A DNA stretch of 64,000 nucleotides from Tetracentron sinense (taxonomy: Eukaryota; Streptophyta; Magnoliopsida; Trochodendrales; Trochodendraceae), in NCBI GenBank assembly GCA_015143295.1, contig CM026557.1, positions 40,557,965-40,621,964 of the forward strand. Reading direction: 5' to 3'. Made by a program: the position numbers and the translations under genes. Below, piece by piece: positions 1-11,097 of this stretch. The stretch's first letter is position 1; every line of letters starts with the position of its first letter. The notes beneath the pieces are model-generated. The model was not told the DNA's origin. It saw nothing but the letters and a program-made list of their open reading frames with translations, and searched no databases.

Positions 1-170
1 CATAATGGATGGGTCATAATCCTAAAACTGGATTAATTAGAAATTGATCACAGCTACCAGATCAAGAAACTCACTGGTTGTATCACTTATGGGATAAGAT
101 TATGCGGGCGAACCATTTTTTGAGTATTTAATATATTCTCAGTTTATTTGATTTGTTCATGAACATGCTA
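1..170. repeat. Duplicated UGT-upstream segment (copy 1)
   Basis: This stretch matches 4175-4375 with a few indels; shared blocks include 'cataatcctaaaact', 'ctggttgtatcactta' and 'aaccattttttgag'. The second copy lies about 700 bp upstream of the UGT pseudogene, which is on the minus strand. By analogy this copy would lie upstream of another UGT copy beyond the left edge of the window. That last step is inference. Confidence 0.6.
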
Positions 171-690
171 CAGGGCTCTGGGAAGCATATAAAACAAGTT
201 CCTTTTATATTCCTATATTACATGTGTGATCCTTTCTTCCCAAGTACAGTGTATTTTCAATTTTCATCATCTCCTTTAGAACTTGCAAAATTCATGGCTT
301 ATGGAAGAGCTGGTTCTTCTTGAAAAAAAGGGGAATTTAACAAAGGTGATGCTGGCATGCAAAAAATTTCAAATTTCGGTCTCTACCCCCTACTAAATTG
401 ATATTCCCATTATTTCAGGCTGAACTATTTCAGTTGAAATATTGCTGGATTATTTTTTAATAAAAAATACTAATATTTATCAAAATATACTGAAAAGTTT
501 CAGAAAATTTCCAAAACTTTTAAGGATTTGCTTAAAAATAAAATAATAATATTATGTTACTAGATTATAAATTTAATTGGGTGTTTATCATTTATTATAC
601 TAAGATACCTATTTAGTTCGAATACTTAAGACCCTTAAACACTTATCTTAAGTTATTTGAACTAGAAAATTTAAATATTAAGATCCTTAA
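171..690. other. AT-rich intergenic stretch
   Basis: I see no coding region, terminal repeat or RNA gene here. The base composition is AT-rich with poly-A and poly-T runs. No open frame with recognisable protein similarity was found. Confidence 0.5.
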
Positions 691-1140
691 ACAGTGCTAC
701 TAACCTATCTAATTAGTTTAATATTTAGATAAGTGATTTGCATCAAACTATATGTAAATGTGACTATATAGAGCAATAGTTCGCTCCACGGGGGAGGAGC
801 GAACTATTGCTCCTCGCTCTCACAAAGATGGCCTGCCGTGAACTCAGGTTAATTTTTAATCCTTATTTAATTTTTTATTTTTAAAAACAAAGGATTGATG
901 GGTGAATCTTAGGGGTTGGTGAAGCTTAACCACAGTTAAAGGGAGTTTAAATGGGGACACGTGATGTGAAAAGGGACTCAAGACACTTCTCATTGCATCA
1001 CCTATCGAGGAGGTGAGTATTTTCCGACTATATATATTAAAAAAAAAATTGTTTTATTTGGGCAAAATTACGTGAAATTTCATAATAGTTTGAGAGAATA
1101 TGTTGTTTCAATAAAATATTCAAAAAATAATTTTTTTGAA
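691..1140. repeat. Interspersed repeat unit split by a MITE
   Basis: The blocks 691-770 and 1026-1140 match 7266-7325 ('ctactaacctatctaatt', 'aagtgatttgcatcaaa') and 8008-8165 ('gtgaaatttca', 'tttgagagaatatgttgtt'). Those copies lie just 3' of degraded copia LTRs, so this is part of a dispersed mosaic repeat. Comparison shows that 771-1025 is an insertion. The short open frame at 1072-1266 looks fortuitous. Confidence 0.5.
771..1025. mobile_element. Mutator-like MITE with 9-bp target duplication
   Basis: The direct repeat 'gactatata' occurs at 762-770 and 1026-1034, flanking a 255-bp insertion that is absent from the related copy near 8005. A 9-bp duplication is the Mutator (MULE) signature. 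The ends are only partly inverted: GAGCAATAGTTCGCTCC at one end, and reading inward from the other GGAAAATACTCACCTCC. A perfect 17-bp hairpin sits at the left end (771-787 with 796-812). There is no transposase, so it is non-autonomous. Confidence 0.6.
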
Positions 1141-1269
1141 AATTTGCCGATTTTGTTTGGAGGTAGGGTTATAAACGGAGCGGATATTAGTATATCCGAA
1201 TTCGTATCCGATTATATATCTGGATATTCGATTCCGAATAAATATCTGGTGGATAGTGAAATATGATAT

Positions 1270-1720
1270 CTGAGCTCGAAAAAGTCAGCTCGGGCTCGGC
1301 TCATCCACAAATCATCGAGCTTGAGCTGACTCGTTAAGCTCTAATTTAAAAAAAAATTGTATAGTGGGGACGGTTTTCTAACAATTAAGGGATTAAATGG
1401 TGGGGTACAAAGAAAATGGGAAGATAAAATAGTGATTTCACTAACCTGATGAACATTTCATGTTCTTAATTAAAAAAATCTTATTTCATTTTCTTATACT
1501 TTTTAATGTAAAACTCAATATTGGAAGGGGTATAACTGGACATGGGTGGGTATTCATTGAATTAGTCAAGCCAAGCTGAGCTACCTCTTACTCGAGCTCA
1601 GCTCATTATCTAAACGAGCTCACTCATTTGGCTTGGCTCGGCTCAACGAGCTTTTTAATCTTGATCCAGCTCGGCTCGTTTTGAGATGAGTCGAGCTGGC
1701 TAGGCTCATTGACAGCCCTA
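1270..1720. repeat. GAGCTCGAGC-type dispersed repeat
   Basis: Two patches (1270-1345 and 1560-1715) are rich in GCTCGAGCT, GCTCGGCTC and CAAGCT words, in both orientations. Similar patches recur at 19360-19500, 20860-21060, 21955-22090, 27540-27620, 37760-37905, 44300-44500, 45380-45440 and 45720-45880. They look like decayed copies of one repeat family. No coding content is seen. Confidence 0.45.
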
Positions 1721-1734
1721 GTTCCAATCTACTC

Positions 1735-4015
1735 ATTCTCATTGTTGGTCTTCATTTGAACATGTCCAAAACAAAAGGCAATAAAACTTTGACTAGTTTC
1801 AACTCACAAACAGCACAACCATCATGAGCATATGATGATCATTGGAGACTGTAAATATCGTCTATAAACATTTGGGCTGCTTCACCTACCCTTCTATGGG
1901 CTAAAAATCGAATCTGATCAGACAATCTTGACCGTCCGATTAATCCATTTTACTGTCTAAAATAATGTTGTATCATAGATTGTTACAACCAATGGAGTGG
2001 TGGGTCCAAGCTACAAAATTAAGTGTTAGACAAGGACCATAATGACATTTATAGGCTGGAATTACAGCCAACAAGAACAAGATTCCCCCACTAGATTCTG
2101 GAAATATGGGCAATGAATGAGTCCAACTCCATGCGAGAAGTCCCTCCTTCCGATACCGATTTCCGAACGGCACCGCCCAATTCCTCCACTCTCCTCCTCA
2201 TATCCTCCCCTTCCTCCGACCTCATCAACCTTTTGATGGCATTGTCGATCATATCCGATGAAGCCAGTTCCTCCCGCCGGGCTCATTCTCTAACAACCAC
2301 ACCCACCCTAAGCATCTTAGTGACTAACATAGTGTTCCTGGGCTGGTCCATGGCCCAGGCCCCAATAGGCACACCCATGCTAATGCTCAAGAATTCCAGC
2401 CACAGTGGCTCAAGAACCCTCCTGTTGATGGATGGGCCAGGATCTCAATCTGTGGGGACCAATCTCTCACTCATCCCCATTCCCCCTACTCTATCCTCAT
2501 ACCCTTTTGGAAGTTGAGTTCTTCTAACTTCCTCATCCCCAGCAAAAATGTCTCCTCGGTCAGCATCTCTCAGAACCCAAACAAAAGGTACCTTACTCTG
2601 CTCTAAACCGATAGCAAGCTCGATGATCTGATCATCTGTTAGAGAAGTGGTAGTCCCAAATGAAACACATAAAGCTGATCTTGGTGCTTGTTTGTCTAGC
2701 CATTCTAAGCATTTGTGTCGGCGGTGCGAGTCACCGGCTGCACCGATGACTATTGGGTTCAATGGCCCGACTGCCCATTGTCCCTTGTTTTCATTAATCT
2801 GCTCTTGACCCAACAAATCAATGAACTTACCTTCCATTTCTCTGCATGTGTTGTAAAGATCACCAACATCGAATTTCAAGAACTCAAACTGGCTAGCTAT
2901 CAATTAAATCAGCGAACTGGTCAGTGAAGCAGCCTTCAAGTGGGGGCAGGTCATTTGGAATTACAATATCTTGACTGTTGGACATCCATTATGAAGAAGA
3001 AAATTGCAAACGCAGAAACACCAATGTAAGGCATAGGCTTCGGAGTTGGGGAGGGACACAACATCTTGGGCAGCAAATGTTATAAGAGGATCATGGACAA
3101 TGGCAATTCTTCGGGCGGCGGGGGAGAGAGTGCAGCGAGTGGCTCGCGTAAGTGCAATGAGGCGTCGAAGGCTGGTTGAAGGTGTGCTGGGAACTTTACG
3201 GCGGCACGGGGATGGGGTGATGGGGTGAGGAATTGTGGGATAGGGAAATCATGGAAGTGGATGTTGGATATGGTTAGAGGGTCCCAACCTTGGACACGAT
3301 GCTTGGCTTGACGGTTATGAGTGGCAGAGCCGACATAGTGCACCTGGATTCCGTAGGCCGATATGAGTCGGGAGAAGTGTAGGAGCTGATTAAGGTGGCC
3401 TTGTGCTGGAAAGGGTACCATGACCACCATTACTGGAGCTTGTTTTAGGCCATTTTGATGAGAGTGAGGAAGATGGTGACCCATTGACATTGGAAGGGTT
3501 CTTGGTTCTTATTTTGGCTCCAAGTTGTCTAATGAGATTGTTTTTTTATTAAGCAATTTGGTTTTGGGTTATGATGATTTCAATGAATACTGTCGTTGAA
3601 TTCTATGTTTACCGTCTTTCATGCTAAGTGACAATGGTGAGTGCTAGCTTAATGGCCGGCTTCCTTCATCACCCCATTCTTCTTCTTCTTCTCTCTGTCT
3701 TTTTTCTTTTTTAAAGGAGGAATGCACCACGAGGACTTCCCAGGTGATACTCATCCTAGTTCTACTCTTGTCCAAGCACGCTTAACTGTGGAGTTCTGAT
3801 GGGATCCGATGCATTAGTGCTTATATGATCCCATCCTCGTTACCCCATTCCGGGCTCTCACCTGGGAGTACCAAAATCTAATAATTCTTACCCCTAAAAT
3901 AATGTAGTAAGTCCCTCAACTATGGACTAATAGCGCATATATATTGGGTCTCTAACAAGTGGAAACAAGGAACAACTCCTTGGCTTTCAATTTCGATATT
4001 GTGAAGGACCTTGTC
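1735..4015. repeat. UGT duplication block, copy A
   Basis: This block matches 13770-16320. The match runs through the sequence downstream of the gene ('cttcatttgaacatgtc', 'aacatttgggctgcttcac'), the coding region, and upstream sequence as far as 'tagtaagtccctcaactatg' (3907) and 'tcaatttcgatatt' (3987). The two units are in direct orientation about 12.3 kb apart, so this was a DNA-level segmental duplication rather than retroposition. The 180-bp SINE of the other copy is missing here. Confidence 0.8.
2091..3490 (-). pseudogene. Zeatin O-glucosyltransferase-like UGT pseudogene
   Basis: This is a broken copy of the intact UGT at 14357-15781. The N-terminus is readable from the ATG at 3490 and keeps PFPAQGH with the family's catalytic His. 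It then loses frame near 3080, about where the intact copy reads HDPLMAY. The middle part (2903-2445) is readable again and contains LDKQAPRSAL and VPFVWVLRDADRGD. A 2-bp deletion near 2450 shifts the frame just before the PSPG donor-binding box, and further short deletions fall inside and after the box (near 2345 and 2385). A normal stop corresponds to 2091-2093. The upstream TATA box of the intact copy (TTATAAAAA) reads as TTAATAAAAA here. Function is almost certainly lost; small-RNA or regulatory transcription cannot be excluded. Confidence 0.85.
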
Positions 4016-4375
4016 CTCAAAATTCATTTTGTTAAAAAGAGAATGCTAGCTTAATTGCATTTTACTTCAATCTAACCTTTTTTTTGTTTTTGTTTTAAGG
4101 TTATCATTTAACACACTCTAAACACACACACCGAATCAGACCTATGGTAATAGCTACCAATCTAACCTATTCATTTCATAATGGTGAGCCAGCTCATCGA
4201 TGGACCATAATCCTAAAACTCTATTGATTAAAGAATTGTCACCATTATCAGATTATTAGACTGACTGGTTGTATCACTTATTCCATTAACCCGGAAATTA
4301 TGTGATGAGATTATGCGGCAAACCATTTTTTGAGCATTTAAAACAAGCTCAGTTTATTGGATTTGTTCATGACCG
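4016..4375. repeat. Intergenic, with duplicated segment copy 2
   Basis: Bases 4175-4375 are the second copy of the segment at the left edge of the window (1-170). The remainder is AT-rich with no gene. The match stops at about 4373, where an LTR-like sequence begins. Confidence 0.5.
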
Positions 4376-4888
4376 TGTAGCACGGTGTAGTTCGATACCA
4401 GAAAATTGATAGGGTGGAAGATCGCCCATCACCTATCTAAATTGGATGTTCCGACTGTACGGGCAATGCTACACCAGGAATAAGATTGCCGGAGAGTAGA
4501 TTCTTGGAAGGGAATGAAGAGAAAATGGTAAAAAATAAGAGAGAATGATCAAGAATGTGATCAAAGGGAAGATGGAAGAACTTTGAAATACCATGTATGT
4601 GTTTAGAGAGAGGAGCCACAAGAAATGCTGAGAGTTGATATTCTTAATGTATTTTTTGTAGTTATCTCATTTATGGGGTTAGTCCTCTATTTATAGGATC
4701 CCCAAAGAAGCTCTCTCCATTCGTTTAGGATCATAACCAATCATATCTTTTCTGTTAAGATTCGATTTGATACAAATCTCACAGTTCATCTAATACATGA
4801 ACGTATTGAACCTATTTCATAGGTTAAATGAAAGATACTATGGCCTTTTAAACTATTAAATCCGAATTTCTACATGATATCAGAATGG
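4376..4888 (+). mobile_element. Copia-like LTR with primer-binding site, remnant
   Basis: The duplicated segment shared with 1-170 breaks off at about 4373, and a TG-starting sequence runs to 'tttctaca' at 4874. It is followed directly by TGATATCAGAATGG (4875-4888), a decayed initiator-Met primer site (canonical TGGTATCAGAGC). A TATA-like 'ctatttatagg' lies near 4690. Only the 5' LTR and primer site are recognised; no gag-pol follows, so the element is truncated. The start of the LTR is tentative. The open frame at 4437-4619 (minus) lies inside the LTR and is not considered a gene. Confidence 0.5.
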
Positions 4889-5250
4889 GCGACCTTGATT
4901 TGAGTTTAATCTTATTGATTTTTCTTCGCCGGTGCCAGTGCCGCTTGCCGCCCATTGAGCTTAAACCCCACAACTGTTATTATTTCGTTTCTCGTGTTAG
5001 TATTCAACTTGGCTAAAGCCCACATTGCTGCCCTTGCAAACCAAGGTTAATGCCTTGGTTTGCAATACACATCTATTCAAATTTGCAATGCACATAAGTA
5101 ATCACTCCCTTGGTTTCTAAGTCTCTTTGCACCTCCTCAATCACTCCAGTGGCCTCTAACATGTAATCTCTACGACCAATGTGTTGTCTTTAATTGTGTG
5201 AAATCATAATGTCTTTCTGTCCTATTTGTGATTCCTATCATATTTGCAGC
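4889..5250. other. Intergenic
   Basis: This is possibly the internal start of the truncated LTR element to its left, but no gag similarity could be read. Nothing else is recognised. Confidence 0.35.
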
Positions 5251-5251
5251 C

Positions 5252-5705
5252 TCTTTTTTTTTTTTGAAGAGAAGGTATCATTCAACAAAACAGAGAACTA
5301 GAAAGCAAGGTCGGGCCCCTACGACGGCCTAGGACCCCCGTTCAGAAAAGACAAGACTACATTCACGGGCTGACAGATGATGAACGTCGAAACATCCTTG
5401 AGAACTAAGGCCAAGGGCCTGAGCTGCCAAATTGTGAGCAAACCCATTGCTTCTATGAGGAATATGATGCCCTAGACTTTGATGAAACATCGCTAGATTT
5501 GCTCTGATATTCTCCACGATGGTTCCAATTTTAGCAAGCGGGTCTCGATTGCCTGAGCCACACCAATGCCCGCTTCGATCCTACTTAAGGAAGAGGCTCC
5601 ATCTGACGACACATCTTTCCAAGGCTGGGCCAAGGGTCTCCACATTTGATTAATAATTCCTGAATTAGAGGAAGTAACCTGAGTATGCCCTTCCCGGATC
5701 TCCAT
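5252..5705 (-). pseudogene. LINE 3' end fragment (RNase H tail)
   Basis: Read on the minus strand, two overlapping frames end in ENIRANLAMFHQSL followed by RSNGFAHNLAAQAL. This is the usual end of the RNase H-like domain of plant LINE ORF2 (the R..N..AH.LA..A pattern). The sequence then ends in an A-rich tail (plus-strand T run at 5252-5264), as expected for a 5'-truncated LINE insertion. The frame shift near 5500 shows decay. The family cannot be assigned. Confidence 0.55.
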
Positions 5706-6030
5706 TGCCGAGCCACCACCTCCAAATACTCACCGCCTAAAAAACAATATTAGAAGGGTAGGGGAGAGAATGCCCAAACTTGAGGGCATTACAAGCCTTC
5801 TAGACAAGCAACCAACAATAATATCTTAATCTTTTCCTCCTTTGCAAATAGGAAATCAACCCAAAATTTCCATTAGTCGTTGAAAGAGTGGAAACTTTTG
5901 AAATCAGTTTGCATCATTCAATAGTGTGAATATCATAATTTTCCTCTCGGTCCACTGTGATTTCCATAATCCAATGTGCTATCTCGAATTATGTGTGTCA
6001 TATTCCCACTTTCCATTGTGCCCATCTACG
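5706..6030. other. Intergenic
   Basis: No gene, terminal repeat or tandem array is recognised in this AT-rich stretch. Confidence 0.4.
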
Positions 6031-7265
6031 GCTGAAGACTTAGCCGAATCATACATCATGTGCTTTTGAGGTAGATCATGACAACTTGATTTAGTGGACC
6101 ACCGGCTCCAACAAACTCATCAAAATGAGCGGAATGCAATAAAGATGAACTTCACACACTGGCGGTGAGCACCAAGTACAGTTGGATATTGTAGCTATTT
6201 ATCAACAAAGGGAGTACTCAAGTTATGGCAAACCCATGAAGATTTTCAATCTCCATGTTTGAGGGGGAATATTAAGAAAATAAATGTAAGATGAGATACA
6301 CTGAATCATAAGTGTATCACAATCACAATCACAATCACAAGGATTATCTTTATAATTACCTTTTAAAGTTGGGAGTCTTGAATTATCTATATAAACCCTC
6401 TATAGGGTTATTATAATTTATCCAAACATCTTCAATCAGGGGTGAGGGAGGCCATGGCCCCCCCAATTTTTTTGAAATTTTAATATATTGGATGTATACA
6501 TTCTAAAAAAAAAAAAATACATAATATATAAATTTTGTATATAGTGGCCCCCCTAAAAAAATATTGTAAATTTTTTTATGTGTAAATATAAAGGGGTTGA
6601 TTCTTTATGTGTCCCTCTTAATCCTAGTTAAGATTTATTATCTTAGGAGTTAATTTTTTTTAATAAAAACCAAGGGTAGATGTTTAAACCCTAGGGGTGA
6701 GTGAATCGTAACCACAATTAATGGGTATTAAAAGGGACATGTGTCAAGTAGTGGAGGCACGCACATTGCACTGAACACCGAACGCGCATGTGAAAAAAAA
6801 ATCTCCATAATAGAAATATATAATAATTTAGAGTAGTGATTAGCCCACCTGGCATTTGACTACATAATCAAATGCCTTCCTATTTCATCCTCCTTAATTA
6901 ACCATGGCTAAGCTTAACCAACTTTTATTTTCTTCTTCTAAATACCAAGGTTAAATAATTGAATCATAAGGATGACTGAATCTTAACCACAGTTAGTGGG
7001 TATTAAGAAGGTGGGCATGAACCAATGAAGACCGGCCCATGTTTTTCACTTTTTCTTTTTACTGGACCCCATATTTGAATGAAACATTAACAAATTTTAT
7101 AACCACGGTAGACCCATTACTAAAAAAAAATAAATCTCGGAGCTACGCCCACGAACCTAAGGCCCCATACCCTAATCCCATTAATTATCTTGGCATATGT
7201 AGTTTGGCCTCTCAAGGAAAAATTTCAGGCTCTGCCCCTATCTTCAATAAAACAGAATTTCTACA
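6030..7265 (+). mobile_element. Degraded copia 3' end A, split by a hAT element
   Basis: A polypurine tract 'tttgaggggga' (6258-6268) precedes a decayed LTR that begins 'attaagaaaataaatg' and carries 'ataaaccctctatagg' (a TATA-like box). The LTR is interrupted at 6436 by the hAT insert and resumes at 7241, ending 'tttctaca' at 7265. A sister copy lies at 7560-8004. The upstream part (6030-6257) is internal element sequence without a readable frame. No 5' half is present. Confidence 0.6.
6437..7240. mobile_element. hAT-type element, 8-bp target duplication
   Basis: The direct repeat TCTTCAAT (6429-6436 and 7241-7248) flanks an 804-bp insert. Its ends are CAGGGGTGAGG on the left and ...CTCTGCCCCTA on the right (inverted T/CAGGGG). 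The 8-bp duplication and CAGGGG-type ends are classical hAT features. There is no transposase; the inside holds AT-rich sequence and copies of the 'ttaaccacagttaatgggtattaaa' module. The open frame at 7039-7272 straddles the right boundary and is not a gene. Confidence 0.7.
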
Positions 7266-7331
7266 CTACTAACCTATCTAATTAGTTTACTAATTAGATA
7301 AGTGATTTGCATCAAATAAATTTATGTAAAA

Positions 7332-7360
7332 CTAGCGGAATGCACGTGCGATGTACGTGT
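7332..7360 (-). mobile_element. Helitron 3' terminus (minus strand)
   Basis: On the minus strand the sequence reads a GC-rich hairpin (CACGTACATCGCACGTG) followed by CATTCCG and CTAG, then T. This is the Helitron 3' end: a short hairpin about 10 nt before CTRR, inserted before T. I found no matching TC...5' end nearby, so only the terminus is annotated. Confidence 0.5.
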
Positions 7361-7559
7361 GTCCAATGAATGCAAAAAATTAGATCAAGTGACACCAATT
7401 AATGTTTGTGAATTCAAATTTTATGATGTTAACCATGTAAGTATTATATACATAAAAGATAGTCTAGAAATTATGCTTAAATAGTAGTTACCATGAAGTT
7501 AATTTAAATGTGATCTTCGTATTTTAATGCCACTTAAGTCCAAGCAAGAGGTCCATCCT

Positions 7560-8004
7560 TCGGATATTGCTAAAGACTTAGCAATCATACATTATGTGCT
7601 TTTGGAGAAATCATGATAGGTTGATCTAGTGGGCCACACAGGTTCCTACAGAATCATCAAAATGAGCGGGATATGACAGAAATGGATCGGACTTCACAAA
7701 CTTACAATGACCACTAAGTATGATTGGATATTCTAGTTACTCATCAACAAAGGGAATACTCAAGTTGTAGCAAACCCATCTCCATGTGTTTGAGGGGGGA
7801 GTATTAAGGAAATAAATGTAAGATGAGATATATTGTATCATAAGTGCATCTCATCACAATCACAATCTTAGATCATTATCTTTAGTAGATTAAGATTATT
7901 TTCATAGTTACATTTCCAAGTTAGGAGTTTTAGATTATTTATTGAAACCCTCTATAAATTATTATAATTTATCCAAGCATCTTCAATAAATAAGAATTTC
8001 TACA
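7560..8004 (+). mobile_element. Degraded copia 3' end B with LTR
   Basis: This sequence matches the remnant at 6030-7265. A purine tract 'tttgaggggggag' (7790-7801) is followed by an LTR of about 203 bp (7802-8004) that begins 'attaaggaaataaatg', carries 'gaaaccctctataa' and ends 'tttctaca'. There is no reading frame upstream. The two remnants are about 1.5 kb apart in direct orientation, so they may be two insertions or one duplicated remnant. Confidence 0.55.
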
Positions 8005-8285
8005 CTATTGACCTATAATAAATAGATGAATGATTTGCATCAAATAATTTTTTGTAAAATGTGTAAATATATTATAAAAATAAAAAAGTTGTTTATTTAG
8101 ACAAAAATTGCGTGAAATTTCAGAAGAGTTTGAGAGAATATGTTGTTCTAATAAAATATTCAAAATCTAAACCTTATAAAATTTTGCTTCGGTTGGGTGT
8201 TCGAAATTGGCGGAATTTCCACTATTTAAAACCTTACTGCTTGGAACTTTTTGTTTGTTTGTGTGTGTGTGTGTGTTAAAGTTGG
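8005..8285. repeat. Interspersed repeat unit, copy near 1026
   Basis: This is similar to 691-770 and 1026-1140 without the MITE found there, and so acts as an empty-site reference. It ends with a short (TG)n run at 8260-8275 just before the LINE. Confidence 0.45.
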
Positions 8286-8289
8286 CAAA

Positions 8290-10520
8290 AATAGAAGGAT
8301 GGATTTTTGTTCAGATTGGGTCTCCTGGATTCAAAAATGCATCTCATTGGTCTCCTATTCCATCAAAATAAAGGCGAGGCTAAGGGCCATATAGTTCCTA
8401 CCAGAGGACTTTGGCAAGGGTACCCCCTGTCCCCTTACCTATTTATCTTATGTACAGAAGCTTTGACTCAAATGATACATCATGTCGTCCAGCAAAATCT
8501 GGTAAGTGGTATCCAAATTGCTAGAACTGCTCCCGTTATTTTACACTTACTATTTGCGGATGATTGTTTGGTGTTTATGCAGGCAAACCTTGTTGAACCA
8601 GTCAACATTCTTCAACTCTTGGATCGCTATGAGAAATCCTCTGGGCAGAAAATAAATCACAGCACATCCGACATTTCCTTCTGTGCAAATACCCCTAGAA
8701 GATTCCAAAAGATGATAGCACAAGCCATGAACATTCAGCATATATTCTCAGCGCGCAAGTACTTGGGATTGCCCATGGAATTTGGCAGGTCAAAATGCAA
8801 TATTTTGATAATCTGAAGCAACGAATACTCAAATGACTCCAAGGGTGGAACGGTAGACTAAGGCGGGTTGGGGGATTCTTATCCAAACAATTGTTCAAGC
8901 TATCCCTACCTATACGATGCCTTGTTTTAAGATTCCCAAGAGATGGATAAAAGAAGTTAACGCAGCCACAGTAAGGTTTTGGTGGAATCAGGTGATGGAA
9001 AGGAAAGTCCATTGGATCAATTGAGGGAAACTTTGCCAAATGAAAGAGATGGATGAATTAGGCCTGAGGGATTTGCATGCTTTCAACCTGGGTCTCCTAG
9101 CTAAACAAGGGTGGCGCCTGCTGAAGGAACCCCTCTCCTTATGGGCCCGTGTTGTCAATGCAAAATATTTTCCTCAAACATCCTTCCTTGCAACGAAAAT
9201 ACCCCTCCTGGGGATGGAGGAGTATCTTGGTCGGGTGAAATATCTTAACCAAAGGGATTCGATGGGACATCAGGAATGGGAGAATGGTTAGGGTGGATGT
9301 TGACCCAGGGTACCTTCGTTGGCCCAGTTCAAGCCAATCGCTAGGTCGGGAGTTTCTCTCACAAATTGAGGGTATCCTATTTCTTAAGTAGGAACTCAGG
9401 CCAGTGGGATACGGACAGACTACGATGCTTCTTCACACATGAGTCCTTCAAAGAAACCATCAAAATACCGATCATCGCTTTAGATACTTTGGTGTGGCAC
9501 TATTCCAAGTCAGGATTGTTCAAGGTTAGTTCAGCAAGCCATTTAGCCAAGAGCTTGATGGATTCCAATCAGTTGTCCTCGAGTAGCAGACCACCTCACC
9601 AAAACAATCCTCAATGGCGTAAGATATGAACACTCCCCATCCCTCCAAAAATAAGGGTCTTCATCTGGCACGCCTGCCACAATGCTTTAGCAGTGGCCTC
9701 AAATCTGAGAAAAAAAAACATTCATGTCGATGATGTCTGTCCTTTTTGCACAACTCATGAAGAAACAATGTCCCACTTATTACTTTCATGTCCGTGTGCT
9801 CAGAGTATTTGGTTCGGAACGCAACTCAACATGCATTTGCAATCCTTAGGTGACATCCAGTTTAACAGTTGGTGGAAGAGATGGTCCCAACATCCGGAGT
9901 TCGCAAGCAAAACCTCTACACTGGGTTCACTCTATGGTTCATTTGGAAGCTTCGTAATGAAGTGCTATTCAACAATGCCCGTCCGGACCCATGGGAGGCT
10001 ATTTCAAAGGTAGAAAGCTATGTCCAAGAGATCTAGACCCATATTTCCAATTCATCATGTGCAAGCCCTGAAGAAGAGACATAGTGAGCCCCAGGCCGTG
10101 TATGGATCAAAATTAATGTGGATGGAGCCGCCCTCCAAAGTGGTTATGCAGCAGGAGCTGGGGGAGTAGCTCGAAATTTCAAAGGCGACACGGTTGCTGT
10201 ATTTCGTAAGGCCCTCTTCGGGGGGGAGGAGTAGTCGAATAGCAGAGGCAGGAGCAATTAGGTTGGGACTCCTAGCCACGATCCGGAATGGATGGAAACA
10301 AGTTATAATCGAGTCGGATTCCAAAGAGCTGGTTGACTATCTTTAAGGATCAACGGAGCAATCTCATTGGGACATCCAATCTATTCTTCATGATATCCAT
10401 CATTTGCAGCTTACGCATATGCTTACACAGGTGTAATACAATTTCATCAGCTGCCTCGGCAACTACACAGCGCATAATGTGGCTTAGAGAGCACTCAATG
10501 CTGTGTTCACCGAAATAAAT
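8290..10520 (+). pseudogene. Decayed non-LTR (LINE) retrotransposon ORF2
   Basis: Three domains appear in the expected order. The reverse transcriptase part (8307-8816) reads GLWQGYPLSPYLFILCTEAL, then the catalytic FADD motif, then KYLGLPMEF. The region 9040-9291 has GLRDLHAFNLGLLAKQGWRL, typical of plant LINEs. The zf-RVT zinc-binding region (9693-9900) carries CPFC, then H and C residues. An RNase H-like region (10090-10500) has INVDGAA and AGGVARN, with later ESDSKEL readable after frame changes. Several stops and frameshifts separate the pieces. The N-terminal endonuclease and the start of the RT domain are missing, so the copy is 5'-truncated and dead. A complete plant LINE ORF2 is usually over 1000 residues. 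Confidence 0.85.
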
Positions 10521-10524
10521 AAGA

Positions 10525-10680
10525 GAAATGCTAGTCCTAATCTCAGTCAAACTCTACTCTCAGTCTCCACCAACCACTTGTCCATTCTTGATGAGAGAGA
10601 ATGTTTTGACCACCATAACTGATTTGAAAATGAATAGATGGTTGGTGGAGGCTGAGAGTAGAGTTTGACCGAGAGTAGGG
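10525..10680. mobile_element. Foldback MITE (about 150 bp, about 40-bp TIRs)
   Basis: The left end (starting near 10535, with 'aaactctactctcagtctcc') is the inverse of the right end ('ggtggaggctgagagtagag', near 10645), giving imperfect inverted repeats of about 40 bp with a short AT-rich loop. There is no coding capacity. The insertion sits directly after the LINE RNase H region. The target duplication could not be fixed. Confidence 0.65.
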
Positions 10681-10734
10681 AAAGCACGCCTCAATAAATA
10701 AATAAAGTACGTTCGTCAATTGGCATGTTAATAT

Positions 10735-10932
10735 GAGGCATCGGATTACCTCGGGCGTCCACACATCTCGGGACATGTGGCGATAAAAGGGGAGAAGTCA
10801 TTTAATTTTCTCCCCATGTTTTTGACTTCTTCCCACTTGATATCTCTCCCCCTTTTTATCACCACATGTCCTAAGATGTGTGGATGCCCGAGCACACTCG
10901 GGCGTCCGCCAGAGAACATCCGATGCCTAATA
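10735..10932. mobile_element. Foldback MITE, almost fully palindromic
   Basis: The ends 'gaggcatcggatt' and 'catccgatgcct' are inverted, followed inward by paired blocks around 'ctcgggcgtcc', 'acacatct', 'acatgtgg' and 'aaaaggggagaagtca'. Nearly the whole 200 bp can fold into one hairpin. No open frame is present. Confidence 0.65.
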
Positions 10933-10949
10933 TGAAGGGTGCTCCTATT

Positions 10950-11097
10950 GTACTCCTGAATCTTAACCCTTTAATTAAAATAATTAAGGATCACGATTAG
11001 GTTTGACTAGACTTATTTAGTTATTTTCTAGACTCTCATGAGTTCTAATCTTAACCCTTAATTATCTGAATTAAGAGGGTTAGGATTTGGGAGTATA
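10950..11097. mobile_element. Foldback MITE (about 148 bp)
   Basis: The outer blocks 'actcctgaatcttaaccct' and 'agggttaggatttgggagt' are imperfect inverted repeats, followed inward by paired 'ttaatt' and 'aattaag' tracts. It is the third foldback element in 600 bp, so this stretch is a MITE cluster. Confidence 0.55.

Noticed and set aside
8307..8816. Active reverse transcriptase gene
   Set aside because: The frame covers only part of the RT domain and is followed by frameshifts and stops, so it is a decayed LINE.
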